Assembly: GCF_024614185.1 (NCBI RefSeq)
Contig: NZ_JAHTLF010000016.1
Coordinates: 620,001 to 684,000 of the forward strand
DNA from: Nocardioides carbamazepini
GTDB taxonomy: Bacteria; Actinomycetota; Actinomycetes; Propionibacteriales; Nocardioidaceae
Length of the DNA stretch: 64,000 bases
Direction of reading: 5' to 3'
Part shown: piece by piece, positions 43,586 to 51,954 of the stretch
Position numbering within the stretch: the first letter of the stretch is position 1
Layout: every line of letters starts with the position of its first letter
Position numbers and translations under genes: made by a program
The notes under the pieces: model-generated
What the model was told of the DNA's origin: nothing
Seen by the model: the letters and a program-made list of their open reading frames with translations, nothing else
The model's database searches: none

Positions 43586-43661
43586 GGGGGTGTGGCGCAG
43601 TTGGTAGCGCGTCTCGTTCGCAATGAGAAGGTCAGGGGTTCGAATCCCCTCACCTCCACCA
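43586..43661 (+). tRNA. tRNA-Ala (CGC)
   Basis: A complete 76-nt tRNA including encoded CCA. Acceptor stem GGGGGTG/CACCTCC, D-stem GCGC/GCGC, anticodon stem TCTCG/TGAGA with loop TTCGCAA (anticodon CGC) and T-arm AGGGG-TTCGAAT-CCCCT. It reads GCG codons. Confidence 0.95.
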
Positions 43662-43667
43662 AGCAGC

Positions 43668-43710
43668 AAAGAGCCTCTGGCCAGCCGAGACGCTGGCTCG
43701 AGGCTCTTTC
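43668..43710 (+). terminator. Terminator after tRNA-Ala
   Basis: AAAGAGCCTC (43668-43677) pairs with GAGGCTCTTT (43700-43709), with an inner GCCAGC/GCTGGC stem (43680-43685 with 43692-43697) and a short T-run. It starts 6 nt after the tRNA. Confidence 0.8.
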
Positions 43711-44143
43711 TCGTCGTTGCGGCTGACGCGCTGGCACTACCTCTGGCGCTCGCCCAGGCGCCCCTCATAGCGGCCGCCCCGGGGCCAGCACCGTGATGGC
43801 CGTGACGTCACTCAGCTCCCGCGATCCGCGTGTACGCGATGCCGTCAGCGGCCATCGACGCGTTCCGTGCCACGGACGTAAGAGGGCACCGGCGGGCGAT
43901 GTCATGTCACCCACTTGGGGGGCAAAATCGGCCGTTCGGAGAGACGGTGGTCGCGGTGGCGCTTCGGCTCAGCCATTCTCAGCGCAGGGTTTGTCCAGAT
44001 CGCCGGGCGAACGAGCGTGACCGGTCGAAGCGGTGACCAACTTCTTCGGGCTTAGGCGTCATGTTCTTCAGCTCCGGTGGTCTCACACTCTGAGGACCTG
44101 CCGAATGGGCGGTAGGTCGCCCGAGGGGAATCGAGGCGAGTAG
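43711..44143. other. Intergenic region before the sortase-fusion gene
   Basis: About 430 nt with no gene I can support. A short open frame at 43793-44020 lacks a ribosome binding site and family-like features. The end of the region has a GAGGCGAG site for the gene at 44144. No tRNA-derived attachment repeat is seen. Confidence 0.5.
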
Positions 44144-47100
44144 ATGCAAACGATCCGTCCGTTCAGAGCGCGCAGGAGCGCCGTTGCGCTGGCGAGCGGC
44201 CTGGCCGTGGTCGTCAGCGGACTGGCGTGGGTGGCGACGACGCCGACCCCGGCAGCAGCCGGACCCGGCGACGGCACGCTCACTGTCGCTGTCGCGCGTG
44301 ACGTGAGCGGTGACGGCGTCTACGACCCCATCATCGATCCGCCCCAGGCCGGCATCGAGGTCAAGGTCACCGACTCCGCAGGCAACGTGGCCAACGGGGT
44401 GACCAACGCGGCCGGCGAGGTCGTCATCACCGCCGCCTCGGCCTTGGTCGGCGGCAGGTACCGGGTGGAGACGGCGGTTCCGGCTGCACTGTCCTACCTC
44501 CAGCCCGCTCCGGCGTCCGCGTCGGGAGCGGCCAACGCATTCCGGAGCGTGACGACCTTCGTCGACGTCAGCGGCGGCGCCGCCGAGACGGTGCGGGTCG
44601 GCGTCTGGAACCCTGCCGACTACGCACCGGTGGATCCGGACTACGTGGTGGCGATCCAGCCGTCCCGATCGTCTCCGGGCACCTCACGCTCGCTGGTCCG
44701 CACGAACTGGGCGCACCGGGGTGACGGCAACGGGGGCACGACGACCCCCAACACCCAGAATGTCACCACACTGGCGACCAAGGCCCAGACCGGCTCCGTC
44801 TTCGGCCTGGCCGCCGAGCGTGACGAGCGCCTGTTCAGTGCTGCCTACGCCAAGGCGTTCGTGCCGTACGGTCCGGGCGGCTCGGGTGCGGTCTACGTCA
44901 CCGACCTGAACTCCGGCTTGCCGAACGCCAGCCTGTTCGTGACGATCCCGAACGCGGGGTCGACCGCCCACGGCAACATCGCGGGCGGACGCGACGACGA
45001 CTACTACGCCGCGGCCGGCACCGAGGGGCTCGGCGGCATGGCGATGTCCGAGGACCAGTCCACGCTGTACGTCGTCAACCTCAACGACCGTCGGCTCTAC
45101 GAGGTCGACGCCACCGGGGCGACCGGCACCATCACCGGGTCGACGGCCATCGCCGATCCCGGCTGTGTCGGCGGCCAGTGGCGGCCGGGCGCAGTGACCG
45201 TGCGGGACGGGGAGGTGTACGTCGGCGGCGTCTGCGACGGTTCGGTGTCCGGAGACCGGGCGGACCTGCGAGCGTACGTGCTCCGCCTCGACGGCGGCTC
45301 CTTCGACACCGTGCTCTCGCAGCCGCTCGACTTCGTCCGGGGCGCGGCCGAGAACGGCGGCACGGCCGTGTCGCGGCAGTGGAACACCTGGCGCACCGCC
45401 TGGTCGCGCACGGGTGTCGACGGTCTGCCCGTGACGCCGACGGCGGGATCCAGCTACAACATCAAGTACCCGACGCCGTTCCTGACCTCCTTGGAGTTCG
45501 AGACCGACGGTTCGCTGTTCCTCGGCTTCCGGGACCGTCACGCGGACCAGATCGGCTCCAGTGGCTTCGAGCCCGGCGTCACCGTCGACCCCGTTCTGGT
45601 GAATGCCATCACGGGCGGTGACGTCAACAAGGCCTGCATCAACCCCGACGGCAGCTACTCGTGGGAGGGCGTCAACGGCTGCCCGGACAACACCACCAGC
45701 ACTCCGGACGGTGGCCAGGCGGCAGCGGTCAGCGAGTTCTTCGCCGGCGACTGGATCTCCCTGAGCGGAAGCACGACGACCGGCAACCATCAGGAGGTCG
45801 CCCAAGGTGGTCTCGCCTACGCGCCGCGCAACGGCGAGCTGGGCAGCATCGCGCTGGACCCGACCGGCCTGGTCGGCACGGGCGGCATCGGCTTCTTCGA
45901 CACCGCGACCGGGCAGGGGCCCGGCGGAGCGCCCACGACCCGCGGCTGGCTGATCAACACCTACCCCGAGTCCTTCGGCAAGGGCAACGGCCTGGGTGAT
46001 CTCGACCTGCTCGCCGGTCTCGCGCCGGTCCAGATCGGCAACCGGGTGTGGTTCGACGCGGACAAGGACGGCGTCCAGGACCCCGACGAGCTGCCGATCC
46101 CCGGCGCGACGGTGACCCTGCTCGACTCCACCGGCGCCGTGGTCGCGACGACGACCACGAACGCGGACGGTGAGTACTACTTCGGTGGCGACGGAGCCGC
46201 CTACCAGGTGGTGCCCGGAGCGTCGTACACGGTGCGGTTCGATGTGAGCACGGCCGACACCTCGGGGCTGCCGTTCTCGCCGCCGACCAGCGCGCTGAGC
46301 TACACCACCTCCAACAGTGGGGGCGACGACAGCCTCGACTCGGACCCGACGCCGGTGAGCCCCGGCATCGCCGAGGTCGCGATCACCGCGCCGCTGGCTC
46401 CTGGCGGCGTGGATCACACGATCGACGCCGGCGTGGTCCTCCCGCCCTCGGTCTCGGTGGGTGACTACGTGTGGGTCGACTCGGACAAGGACGGTCGTCA
46501 GGACGACGGCGAGCCGGGAATCCCGGGTGTGGTCCTGGTGCTGACCGGACCTGACGGTCAGCCGGTGACCGATGTGTTCGGCAACCCGGTGGGTCCGACG
46601 ACGACGGATGCGAACGGTGGCTACACCTTCGACAACCTGCCGCCGCTGCCTGCTGGTCAGCACTACACGGTGACGATCGACCAGACGGCGCCGTCGACCC
46701 AGACCGCGTTGGAGCCGTACGTGCCGACGCAGTCGGGGCAGGGTGACACCGCGGGCGACTCGTCGACGTGGACGGCGGAGTCCTCGGACCTGACCGACGA
46801 CGGTGACCGGGACCCGACGCTGGACTTCGGGTTCGTGCCGGCATCGGTGTCGGTGGGTGACTACGTGTGGGTCGACTCGGACAAGGACGGTCGTCAGGAC
46901 GACGGCGAGCCGGGAATCCCGGGTGTGGTCCTGGTGCTGACCGGTCCCGATGGTCAGCCGGTGACGGACGTCGACGGCAACCCGGTGGGTCCGACGACGA
47001 CGGACGCGAACGGTGGCTACACCTTCGACAACCTGCCGCCGCTGCCTGCTGGTCAGCACTACACGGTGACGATCGACCAGACGGCACCGTCGACCCAGAC

Positions 47101-48127
47101 CGCGCTGCAGCCCTATCAGCCGACACAGGCGGGGCAGGGTGATCGTGAGGGTGACTCGTCGACCTGGTCGGCCGAGTCGTCGGACCTGACCGAGGACGGT
47201 GACCGGGACCCGACGCTGGACTTCGGGTTCGTGCTCGCGCCGCCCAAGCAGGGGCAGCCGACGTTGACGACCGCCACCTCTGACGCCAAGGCGCTGGTCG
47301 GCGCCGAGCTTCACGACTCGGTGACCATCACCGGCTTCACGGCGGGCGGCACGTCGACGGGATCGGCCACGCTCTACGGGCCGTTCTCCTCGCCCTCAGC
47401 GGCGATGTGCACGGCGGACACCCGGGTCGGCTCGGTTCCGTTCACGCCGGCCAACGGAACAGTCCGTACGCCGTCGGTCACGGTGACCAAGCCCGGCTAC
47501 TACACCTGGGTGGCGTCGATCACCGCGGACCAGTTCAACAACGCGACCACCCACGCCTGTGGGCTGGCTGCGGAGACCAGCCTGGTCCACCGTCCGGAGA
47601 ACAAGGTGCGCCACATCGACACCGGCTTCAACGGGGTCGACCCCGGCGCGGCCGGCCGAGCTGCGCTCCCGGGCTCGCCGAAGCGGGTCAAGGTGCCGGC
47701 CCTCGGTCTGAATGCCAAGGTGACGCAGGTCGGGCTGACCGACGTGCGGGCCAACGTCCCCAAGAGCCGCAACCTCCTCGGATGGCTGCAGACGTCGGCT
47801 CGACTGGATGACGCGATCGGCACGACCGTCGTCGTCGGGCACGTGTCCGACAACCGCGACCGTCCGGGGGCGTTCTACGACATCAAGCGCCTCAAGGCCG
47901 GGAAGACCGTGAAGGTGAAGGGCAGCGATGGCAAGACCTACCGGTACAAGGTGGTCACCAAGAAGCGGTTCAGCAGGGCCAAGCCGCTGCCGGAGAGCCT
48001 GTTCTCGATGACCGGCGCTCCGCGGGTGCTTCTCGTGACGTGCACCAACAAGGTCACCCGACCCGATGGTCACTTCCACTACCGCGACAACCTGGTGGTC
48101 ACGCTGAAGCCGGTGAAGAAGAAGTAG
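44144..48127 (+). CDS. Secreted SdrD-B-repeat protein with fused C-terminal sortase domain
   Basis: A 1,327-residue protein. A signal peptide (n-region R-A-R-R, hydrophobic core, cleavage near A-A-A-G at ~39) leads to a cell-surface region. This has an SdrD-like first domain (~45-165), a beta-propeller-like middle (~165-625), and three SdrD B-like repeats (~628-768, ~769-900, ~901-1032). A linker domain (~1035-1165) and a class E/F-like sortase domain (~1180-1325) follow. The catalytic triad is complete: His1233 (V-V-G-H-V-S-D-N), Cys1300 (L-V-T-C-T-N) and Arg1314 (H-Y-R-D-N). Sortases join surface proteins by transpeptidation, and fusion to a large adhesin-like protein is unusual. There is no LPxTG-type sorting signal and no transmembrane anchor apart from the signal peptide. 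A hairpin terminator follows. Confidence 0.88.
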   Translation: MQTIRPFRARRSAVALASGLAVVVSGLAWVATTPTPAAAGPGDGTLTVAVARDVSGDGVYDPIIDPPQAGIEVKVTDSAGNVANGVTNAAGEVVITAASALVGGRYRVETAVPAALSYLQPAPASASGAANAFRSVTTFVDVSGGAAETVRVGVWNPADYAPVDPDYVVAIQPSRSSPGTSRSLVRTNWAHRGDGNGGTTTPNTQNVTTLATKAQTGSVFGLAAERDERLFSAAYAKAFVPYGPGGSGAVYVTDLNSGLPNASLFVTIPNAGSTAHGNIAGGRDDDYYAAAGTEGLGGMAMSEDQSTLYVVNLNDRRLYEVDATGATGTITGSTAIADPGCVGGQWRPGAVTVRDGEVYVGGVCDGSVSGDRADLRAYVLRLDGGSFDTVLSQPLDFVRGAAENGGTAVSRQWNTWRTAWSRTGVDGLPVTPTAGSSYNIKYPTPFLTSLEFETDGSLFLGFRDRHADQIGSSGFEPGVTVDPVLVNAITGGDVNKACINPDGSYSWEGVNGCPDNTTSTPDGGQAAAVSEFFAGDWISLSGSTTTGNHQEVAQGGLAYAPRNGELGSIALDPTGLVGTGGIGFFDTATGQGPGGAPTTRGWLINTYPESFGKGNGLGDLDLLAGLAPVQIGNRVWFDADKDGVQDPDELPIPGATVTLLDSTGAVVATTTTNADGEYYFGGDGAAYQVVPGASYTVRFDVSTADTSGLPFSPPTSALSYTTSNSGGDDSLDSDPTPVSPGIAEVAITAPLAPGGVDHTIDAGVVLPPSVSVGDYVWVDSDKDGRQDDGEPGIPGVVLVLTGPDGQPVTDVFGNPVGPTTTDANGGYTFDNLPPLPAGQHYTVTIDQTAPSTQTALEPYVPTQSGQGDTAGDSSTWTAESSDLTDDGDRDPTLDFGFVPASVSVGDYVWVDSDKDGRQDDGEPGIPGVVLVLTGPDGQPVTDVDGNPVGPTTTDANGGYTFDNLPPLPAGQHYTVTIDQTAPSTQTALQPYQPTQAGQGDREGDSSTWSAESSDLTEDGDRDPTLDFGFVLAPPKQGQPTLTTATSDAKALVGAELHDSVTITGFTAGGTSTGSATLYGPFSSPSAAMCTADTRVGSVPFTPANGTVRTPSVTVTKPGYYTWVASITADQFNNATTHACGLAAETSLVHRPENKVRHIDTGFNGVDPGAAGRAALPGSPKRVKVPALGLNAKVTQVGLTDVRANVPKSRNLLGWLQTSARLDDAIGTTVVVGHVSDNRDRPGAFYDIKRLKAGKTVKVKGSDGKTYRYKVVTKKRFSRAKPLPESLFSMTGAPRVLLVTCTNKVTRPDGHFHYRDNLVVTLKPVKKK
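46448..47239 (+). repeat. Two 396-bp near-identical tandem repeats (SdrD B-like units)
   Basis: Units at 46448-46843 and 46844-47239 each encode 132 residues beginning S-V-S-V-G-D-Y-V-W-V-D-S-D-K-D-G. They are identical over long DNA stretches, which indicates recent duplication or gene conversion. Each has a D-x-D-x-D-G type calcium-binding-like loop. The preceding unit (from ~46027) is more diverged. Confidence 0.85.
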
Positions 48128-48220
48128 AGAACGGGCCACGGGTGCCGAGCCTGGTGCGCTGATCCTGTGGTCTCCTTCAGGAACAGACAGCTCCGGCTCC
48201 GGTAGAGGACCCGGTAGCCC

Positions 48221-48265
48221 AAGGGTGGCCCCGACCGCATCGATCCGGTCGGGGCCACTGCCCTT
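48221..48265 (+). terminator. Strong hairpin terminator after the sortase-fusion gene
   Basis: A perfect 13-bp stem (48225-48237 with 48246-48258) and an 8-nt loop, flanked by AAGG and CCTT that can extend it with a small bulge. About 95 nt after the stop. Confidence 0.7.
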
Positions 48266-48380
48266 GCCCGGGCGGGCCCGGGCCGATGGCCTATTGTTGC
48301 CGGTGCAATCTGTTCCGTCGTGTGACGGCTACCGGCCACGCGATCGCATGATAGTCGACTCCTTCAGATCGGTGACTCGG

Positions 48381-49058
48381 ATGTCTGTTGAGTTCGCTGA
48401 CGGCGAGCGCTCCAAGAAGGAGATGATCGCCGACGAGCTGCGCCGCGAGATCGGGTCGGGGCGCATCCGACCGGGGGAGAAGCTCTCGGAGGCGAGGTTG
48501 GCCGCCCGTTTCGGCGTGAGCCGGATGCCGGTCCGTGAGGCGCTCAAGGAGCTGGAGACGGCCGGGTTCGTGTCGGTCGAGCAGCGCCGCGGCACCTTCG
48601 TGAAGCAGATGCGCAAGCACGACATCCTGGACCTCTTCGAGGTGCGGGAGGCGGTCGAGGGGATGGCGGCCCGGCTGTGTGCGACCCGCGCCGGCAACGA
48701 GCTCCTCTCCCGCATCGACGAGGTCATGGCCGAGATGCACCGCGTCGTCGAGGCCGGCGACATCGACGTGTACGGCGACGTGGACGCGCGGTTGCACGCG
48801 CTGATCGCGGAGGGCTCCGGCAACGACCGGCTGCGGGAGCACTACCGGTTGCTGGTGCAGCACATCAACCGCGGCCTGCTCTCCTCGATCGTCAGCCAGC
48901 GCGCGGGACGGGTCACGCGGTCCTTCGATGAGCACGTGCGTCTGGTCGCGGCGCTGCAGTCCCGCGACGGCGACGCCGCCGAGGCCGCGATGCGGAAGCA
49001 CGTCCGCAGCGGCCGCGCCGAGCTCCAGGACGAGGTCGCGGCGAAGTTCGCCCCCTGA
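48381..49058 (+). CDS. GntR-family (FadR/FCD) transcriptional regulator
   Basis: A 225-residue regulator. The winged helix-turn-helix occupies residues 8-75 (G-R-I-R-P-G-E-K-L-S-E-A-R-L-A; V-S-R-M-P-V-R-E-A-L) and the all-helical FCD ligand-binding domain residues ~85-215. Its metal-binding residues include Asp/His (V-D-A-R-L-H, D-E-H). I prefer the ATG at 48381; an in-frame ATG at 48348 would add 11 residues. It is immediately upstream of, and codirectional with, the BMP transporter operon and very likely represses it through the sites at 49091-49292 until an inducer acid binds. Confidence 0.88.
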   Translation: MSVEFADGERSKKEMIADELRREIGSGRIRPGEKLSEARLAARFGVSRMPVREALKELETAGFVSVEQRRGTFVKQMRKHDILDLFEVREAVEGMAARLCATRAGNELLSRIDEVMAEMHRVVEAGDIDVYGDVDARLHALIAEGSGNDRLREHYRLLVQHINRGLLSSIVSQRAGRVTRSFDEHVRLVAALQSRDGDAAEAAMRKHVRSGRAELQDEVAAKFAP

Positions 49059-49090
49059 CGGCAAGGGAAGCGAGCCGCTCCCGCATCGTC

Positions 49091-49106
49091 AACTGACATG
49101 TCAGTT
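49091..49106. promoter_or_regulatory. Operator-like palindrome 1 (probable GntR site)
   Basis: A perfect 16-bp palindrome, AACTGACATGTCAGTT, 32 nt after the GntR gene stop. It shares 14 of 16 bases with the site in the promoter at 49215 and its core recurs at 49279, so it is probably bound by the same regulator. Confidence 0.7.
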
Positions 49107-49209
49107 CCTGGGGGACTCCCCTCCAGGCACTTCGGCGACTCGGGCCGAAGCTGCCGCTCGTCCCAGTGTTAGCGGGACGTTACGTCTGCGTTGCGGGCGA
49201 ATTCAACCG

Positions 49210-49239
49210 TTGACAACTGGTATGTCAGTTCTCCATAGT
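49210..49239 (+). promoter_or_regulatory. Sigma-A-like promoter of the BMP operon with operator in its spacer
   Basis: TTGACA at 49210-49215 is followed after 18 nt by CATAGT (49234-49239). The spacer contains AACTGGTATGTCAGTT (49215-49230), matching operator 1 in 14 of 16 positions. A repressor bound there would cover both promoter elements. The transporter start is 119 nt downstream. Confidence 0.65.
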
Positions 49240-49278
49240 TGGCTGCACCGGCCGATTCCGAGGCAGCAAAGCCACGTG

Positions 49279-49292
49279 TTCTGACATACCAC
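49279..49292. promoter_or_regulatory. Operator-like half-matching site 3
   Basis: TTCTGACATACCAC. Its reverse complement contains TGGTATGTCAG, identical to the core of the site in the promoter spacer. It lies in the 5' leader, about 66 nt before the transporter start, and could strengthen repression. Confidence 0.55.
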
Positions 49293-49358
49293 CCAGGTCT
49301 CCGCGCCGGCCGTCATCCATCCGCCCCGGCGTCTGCCGGGACGCTCGAAAGGCATGCC

Positions 49359-50387
49359 ATGCGCATCAAGCTCGCTGCGATCCCGCTCGCGGTCACCCTG
49401 CCTCTCTCGCTCGCCGCCTGCTCCGGCTCCTCAGCCGACGACGCGTCCTCCGACGACGCGATCCAGGTCGGGTTCCTGGCGCCCGCGCCGCGCAACGACG
49501 GCGGCTTCACCCAGTACGCCCTCGCCGGCGTCGAGAAGGCCGTCGAGGCCGGCGGGATGGAACTGACCTCCATCGTCGACAACGCCGCCGAGTCCCAGGA
49601 GCAGATCGAGGGTCTGCAGACGCTCGCGGCCAACAACGACATCGTCGTCGCGGACGGAGCGGTGCTCAACAAGGCCGTGGCCGTGGTCGCCCCGAAGTAC
49701 CCCGATACGCACTTCATCCTGGTCGCCTCCGACCTCGAGGAGTACGCCGAGAACGTCAGCTCGGTGACCGTGGCGGTCGGACTCGATGCCCTCGTCGCCG
49801 GCGCGGTGGCCTCGATGCGCTCGGAGTCGAAGAAGATCGGGATGATCGCCGGCCCCGAGGTCCCGTCGTCCACCGCCTGGTACTACGGCATGAAGCAGGG
49901 TGCGGCCATCGAGAACCCGCAGACCGAGGTCTTCCAGGCCTACACCAACGACTACAACGACGTCGGCAAGGCCAAGCAGGCGGCCGAGGCGATGATCGCC
50001 AACGGCGCCGACCAGCTGCTCTCCGATCTCGACAGCGGCTCCGAGGGCATCTACCAGGCCGCCGGCGCGGCTGAGGGCATCGAGGTCTACAACGTCTTCG
50101 CGCTGCACTGCGACGAGAACCCGAACATCGTGGGCTCCGGCGTGGTCAGCTGGTCCGACGTCCTCGAGAGCACGGTGACCGAGGCGGCCGCCGACGAGCT
50201 CCCGGCCGGCGCGATCAGCTTCGGCCTCAAGTCCGGTGCGCTCTCCTTCCAGTTCTGCGAGGGCAAGGCGAGCGAGGAGGAGATCGCCCTCGTCGAGGAC
50301 ATCACCGGGCGCATCTCGGACGGCTCGATCACGCCCGAGGAGGGCGTCCTGCTGCCGCGGCCGAGCTATGACTTCGAGCAGCGCTGA
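49359..50387 (+). CDS. BMP-family ABC transporter substrate-binding lipoprotein
   Basis: A 342-residue lipoprotein with lipobox Cys21 (S-L-A-A-C) and a basic-membrane-protein (BMP/PnrA-like) fold. Landmarks are V-G-F-L-A-P-A-P-R-N-D-G-G-F-T, I-V-D-N-A-A-E-S-Q-E-Q, H-F-I-L-V-A-S-D, and the A-Y-T-N-D-Y-N-D-V-G-K-A segment that replaces the usual family hinge motif. BMP proteins bind purine nucleosides or related heterocycles. The AAAGG site precedes the ATG. First gene of the operon and the likely determinant of substrate choice. Confidence 0.88.
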   Translation: MRIKLAAIPLAVTLPLSLAACSGSSADDASSDDAIQVGFLAPAPRNDGGFTQYALAGVEKAVEAGGMELTSIVDNAAESQEQIEGLQTLAANNDIVVADGAVLNKAVAVVAPKYPDTHFILVASDLEEYAENVSSVTVAVGLDALVAGAVASMRSESKKIGMIAGPEVPSSTAWYYGMKQGAAIENPQTEVFQAYTNDYNDVGKAKQAAEAMIANGADQLLSDLDSGSEGIYQAAGAAEGIEVYNVFALHCDENPNIVGSGVVSWSDVLESTVTEAAADELPAGAISFGLKSGALSFQFCEGKASEEEIALVEDITGRISDGSITPEEGVLLPRPSYDFEQR

Positions 50388-50391
50388 TCCG

Positions 50392-51954
50392 ATGTCGACG
50401 ACGACATCCGGCGCCGACCCGCGGGCGGGAACGCGCTCATCCGCCCTCCGGCTCTCGGGGGTGACCAAGCGGTTCGGCGGGTTCACGGCCAACGACGCGG
50501 TCGACCTCGAGGTCGGCTGGGGCGAGGTGCACGCGCTTCTCGGTGAGAACGGCGCCGGCAAGACGACGCTGATGCGGATCGTGACCGGCCTCTACCAGCC
50601 CGACGAGGGCACGATCGCCGTCGACGGCGAGGAGGTCGCCTTCCGGCGGCCCGAGCAGGCGCTGCGCGCGGGGATCGGGATGGTGCACCAGCACTTCACG
50701 CTGGTGCCCACGCTCACCGAGCTGGAGAACCTGGCGATGGGGCCGTCGCTGCTGCCCCTGAGGGACGGACGACGTACGGCGCTCGAGCGAGCGACGAGCG
50801 TCGAGTCGGAGACCGGCCTGCGGATCACGCCCGACCGCCGGGTCGCCGACGCCTCCATCAGCGAGCGCCAGCGCCTCGAGATCGTCAAGCTCCTGTGCCG
50901 CGGCGCCCGGATCCTGATCTTCGACGAGCCGAGCGCCGCGCTCACCCCCGACGAGTGGGAGGACCTCGCACGGCTGATGCGGCGCCTGGCCGACGACGGC
51001 CACGCGGTCGTCCTGATCTCGCACAAGATGTCGGAGGTCTTCGCGGTGGCGGACCGGTTCACCGTCCTGCGCGGCGGCGCGGTGGCCGGCTCGGGGGCCA
51101 TCGCCGAGACCACCCGCGAGGACCTCGTCGAGCAGATGGTCGGGGAGTCGGTGGAGATCCGCCGCGAGCGCGGTCCGGTCCAGGCCGGCCGCCCTGCCCT
51201 GGCGGTGCGCGGCCTCTCGGTGCTGCGCGACGCCGACCAGCCGCGCGGTCCACGCGCGCTGGACGACGTCGGCCTGGACCTGCGGGGCGGGGAGATCCTC
51301 GGCATCGCGGGCGTCGCCGGCAGCGGGCAGGCCGAGCTGGTCGAGACGCTTCTCGGCCTGCGCATCCCCGTCGCGGGGGAGATCGAGGTCGCCGGCAGGC
51401 CCTATGTCGACCGCTCGCCCTCCTCCTTCTACGCCGCCGGCGGCTCGCTGGTCGCCGAGGACCGGCACCACGTCGGGATGTTCGGCTCGATGACGCTGTG
51501 GGAGAACATCAACGTCCGCGCGCTCCGCCGGCCCCCACTGGTCCGCCGCAACGTGATCGATCCGGCGGCCGCACGGCACCGGGCCCGCGACCTGATGGCC
51601 GAGTTCGAGGTCCGGGCGACCAGCGAGAACCAGGCGATGGGGCGCCTCTCCGGCGGCAACCAGCAGAAGGCGGTGCTGGCCCGCGAGCTGTCGACGCAGC
51701 CCGCACTGGTGGTGGCCGTCCAGCCGGTCCGCGGCCTGGACGTGCGCGCCACGGAGTTCGTCTATCGCCGCCTGCTCGACCAGCGGGCGCGGGGCGGCGC
51801 CGTGCTCCTCATCTCGATGGACCTCGACGAGGTCCTGTCGCTCTCCGACCGGATCGTGGTCCTCGCGCACGGCAGGGTGCAGGGCGTGCTCGACGCCGCC
51901 GACGCGACCCGCGCGCGGATCGGCGCCCTGATGACCTCACGGGAGGCGTCATGA
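50392..51954 (+). CDS. BMP-type ABC transporter ATPase (two domains)
   Basis: A 520-residue protein with duplicated nucleotide-binding domains. Domain 1 has G-E-N-G-A-G-K-T-T and I-L-I-F-D-E-P-S-A-A-L; its signature region is unusual (I-S-E-R-Q-R). Domain 2 has a degenerate Walker A (G-V-A-G-S-G-Q-A), an intact L-S-G-G-N-Q-Q-K, and L-V-V-A-V-Q-P-V-R-G-L-D where the Walker B acid is lost. These features are standard for nucleoside-type (BMP) ATPases. ATG at 50392, 4 nt after the lipoprotein stop. Confidence 0.88.
   Translation: MSTTTSGADPRAGTRSSALRLSGVTKRFGGFTANDAVDLEVGWGEVHALLGENGAGKTTLMRIVTGLYQPDEGTIAVDGEEVAFRRPEQALRAGIGMVHQHFTLVPTLTELENLAMGPSLLPLRDGRRTALERATSVESETGLRITPDRRVADASISERQRLEIVKLLCRGARILIFDEPSAALTPDEWEDLARLMRRLADDGHAVVLISHKMSEVFAVADRFTVLRGGAVAGSGAIAETTREDLVEQMVGESVEIRRERGPVQAGRPALAVRGLSVLRDADQPRGPRALDDVGLDLRGGEILGIAGVAGSGQAELVETLLGLRIPVAGEIEVAGRPYVDRSPSSFYAAGGSLVAEDRHHVGMFGSMTLWENINVRALRRPPLVRRNVIDPAAARHRARDLMAEFEVRATSENQAMGRLSGGNQQKAVLARELSTQPALVVAVQPVRGLDVRATEFVYRRLLDQRARGGAVLLISMDLDEVLSLSDRIVVLAHGRVQGVLDAADATRARIGALMTSREAS

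Noticed and set aside
43793..44020. 75-codon open frame after tRNA-Ala
   Set aside because: No ribosome binding site and no recognisable features. An integrase remnant at the tRNA was considered, but no matching motif or repeated tRNA end was found.
44684..47314. Long minus-strand open frame opposite the SdrD-repeat gene
   Set aside because: Arg/Gly/Val-rich translation with repeats that only mirror the plus-strand repeats; no start region or family signal.
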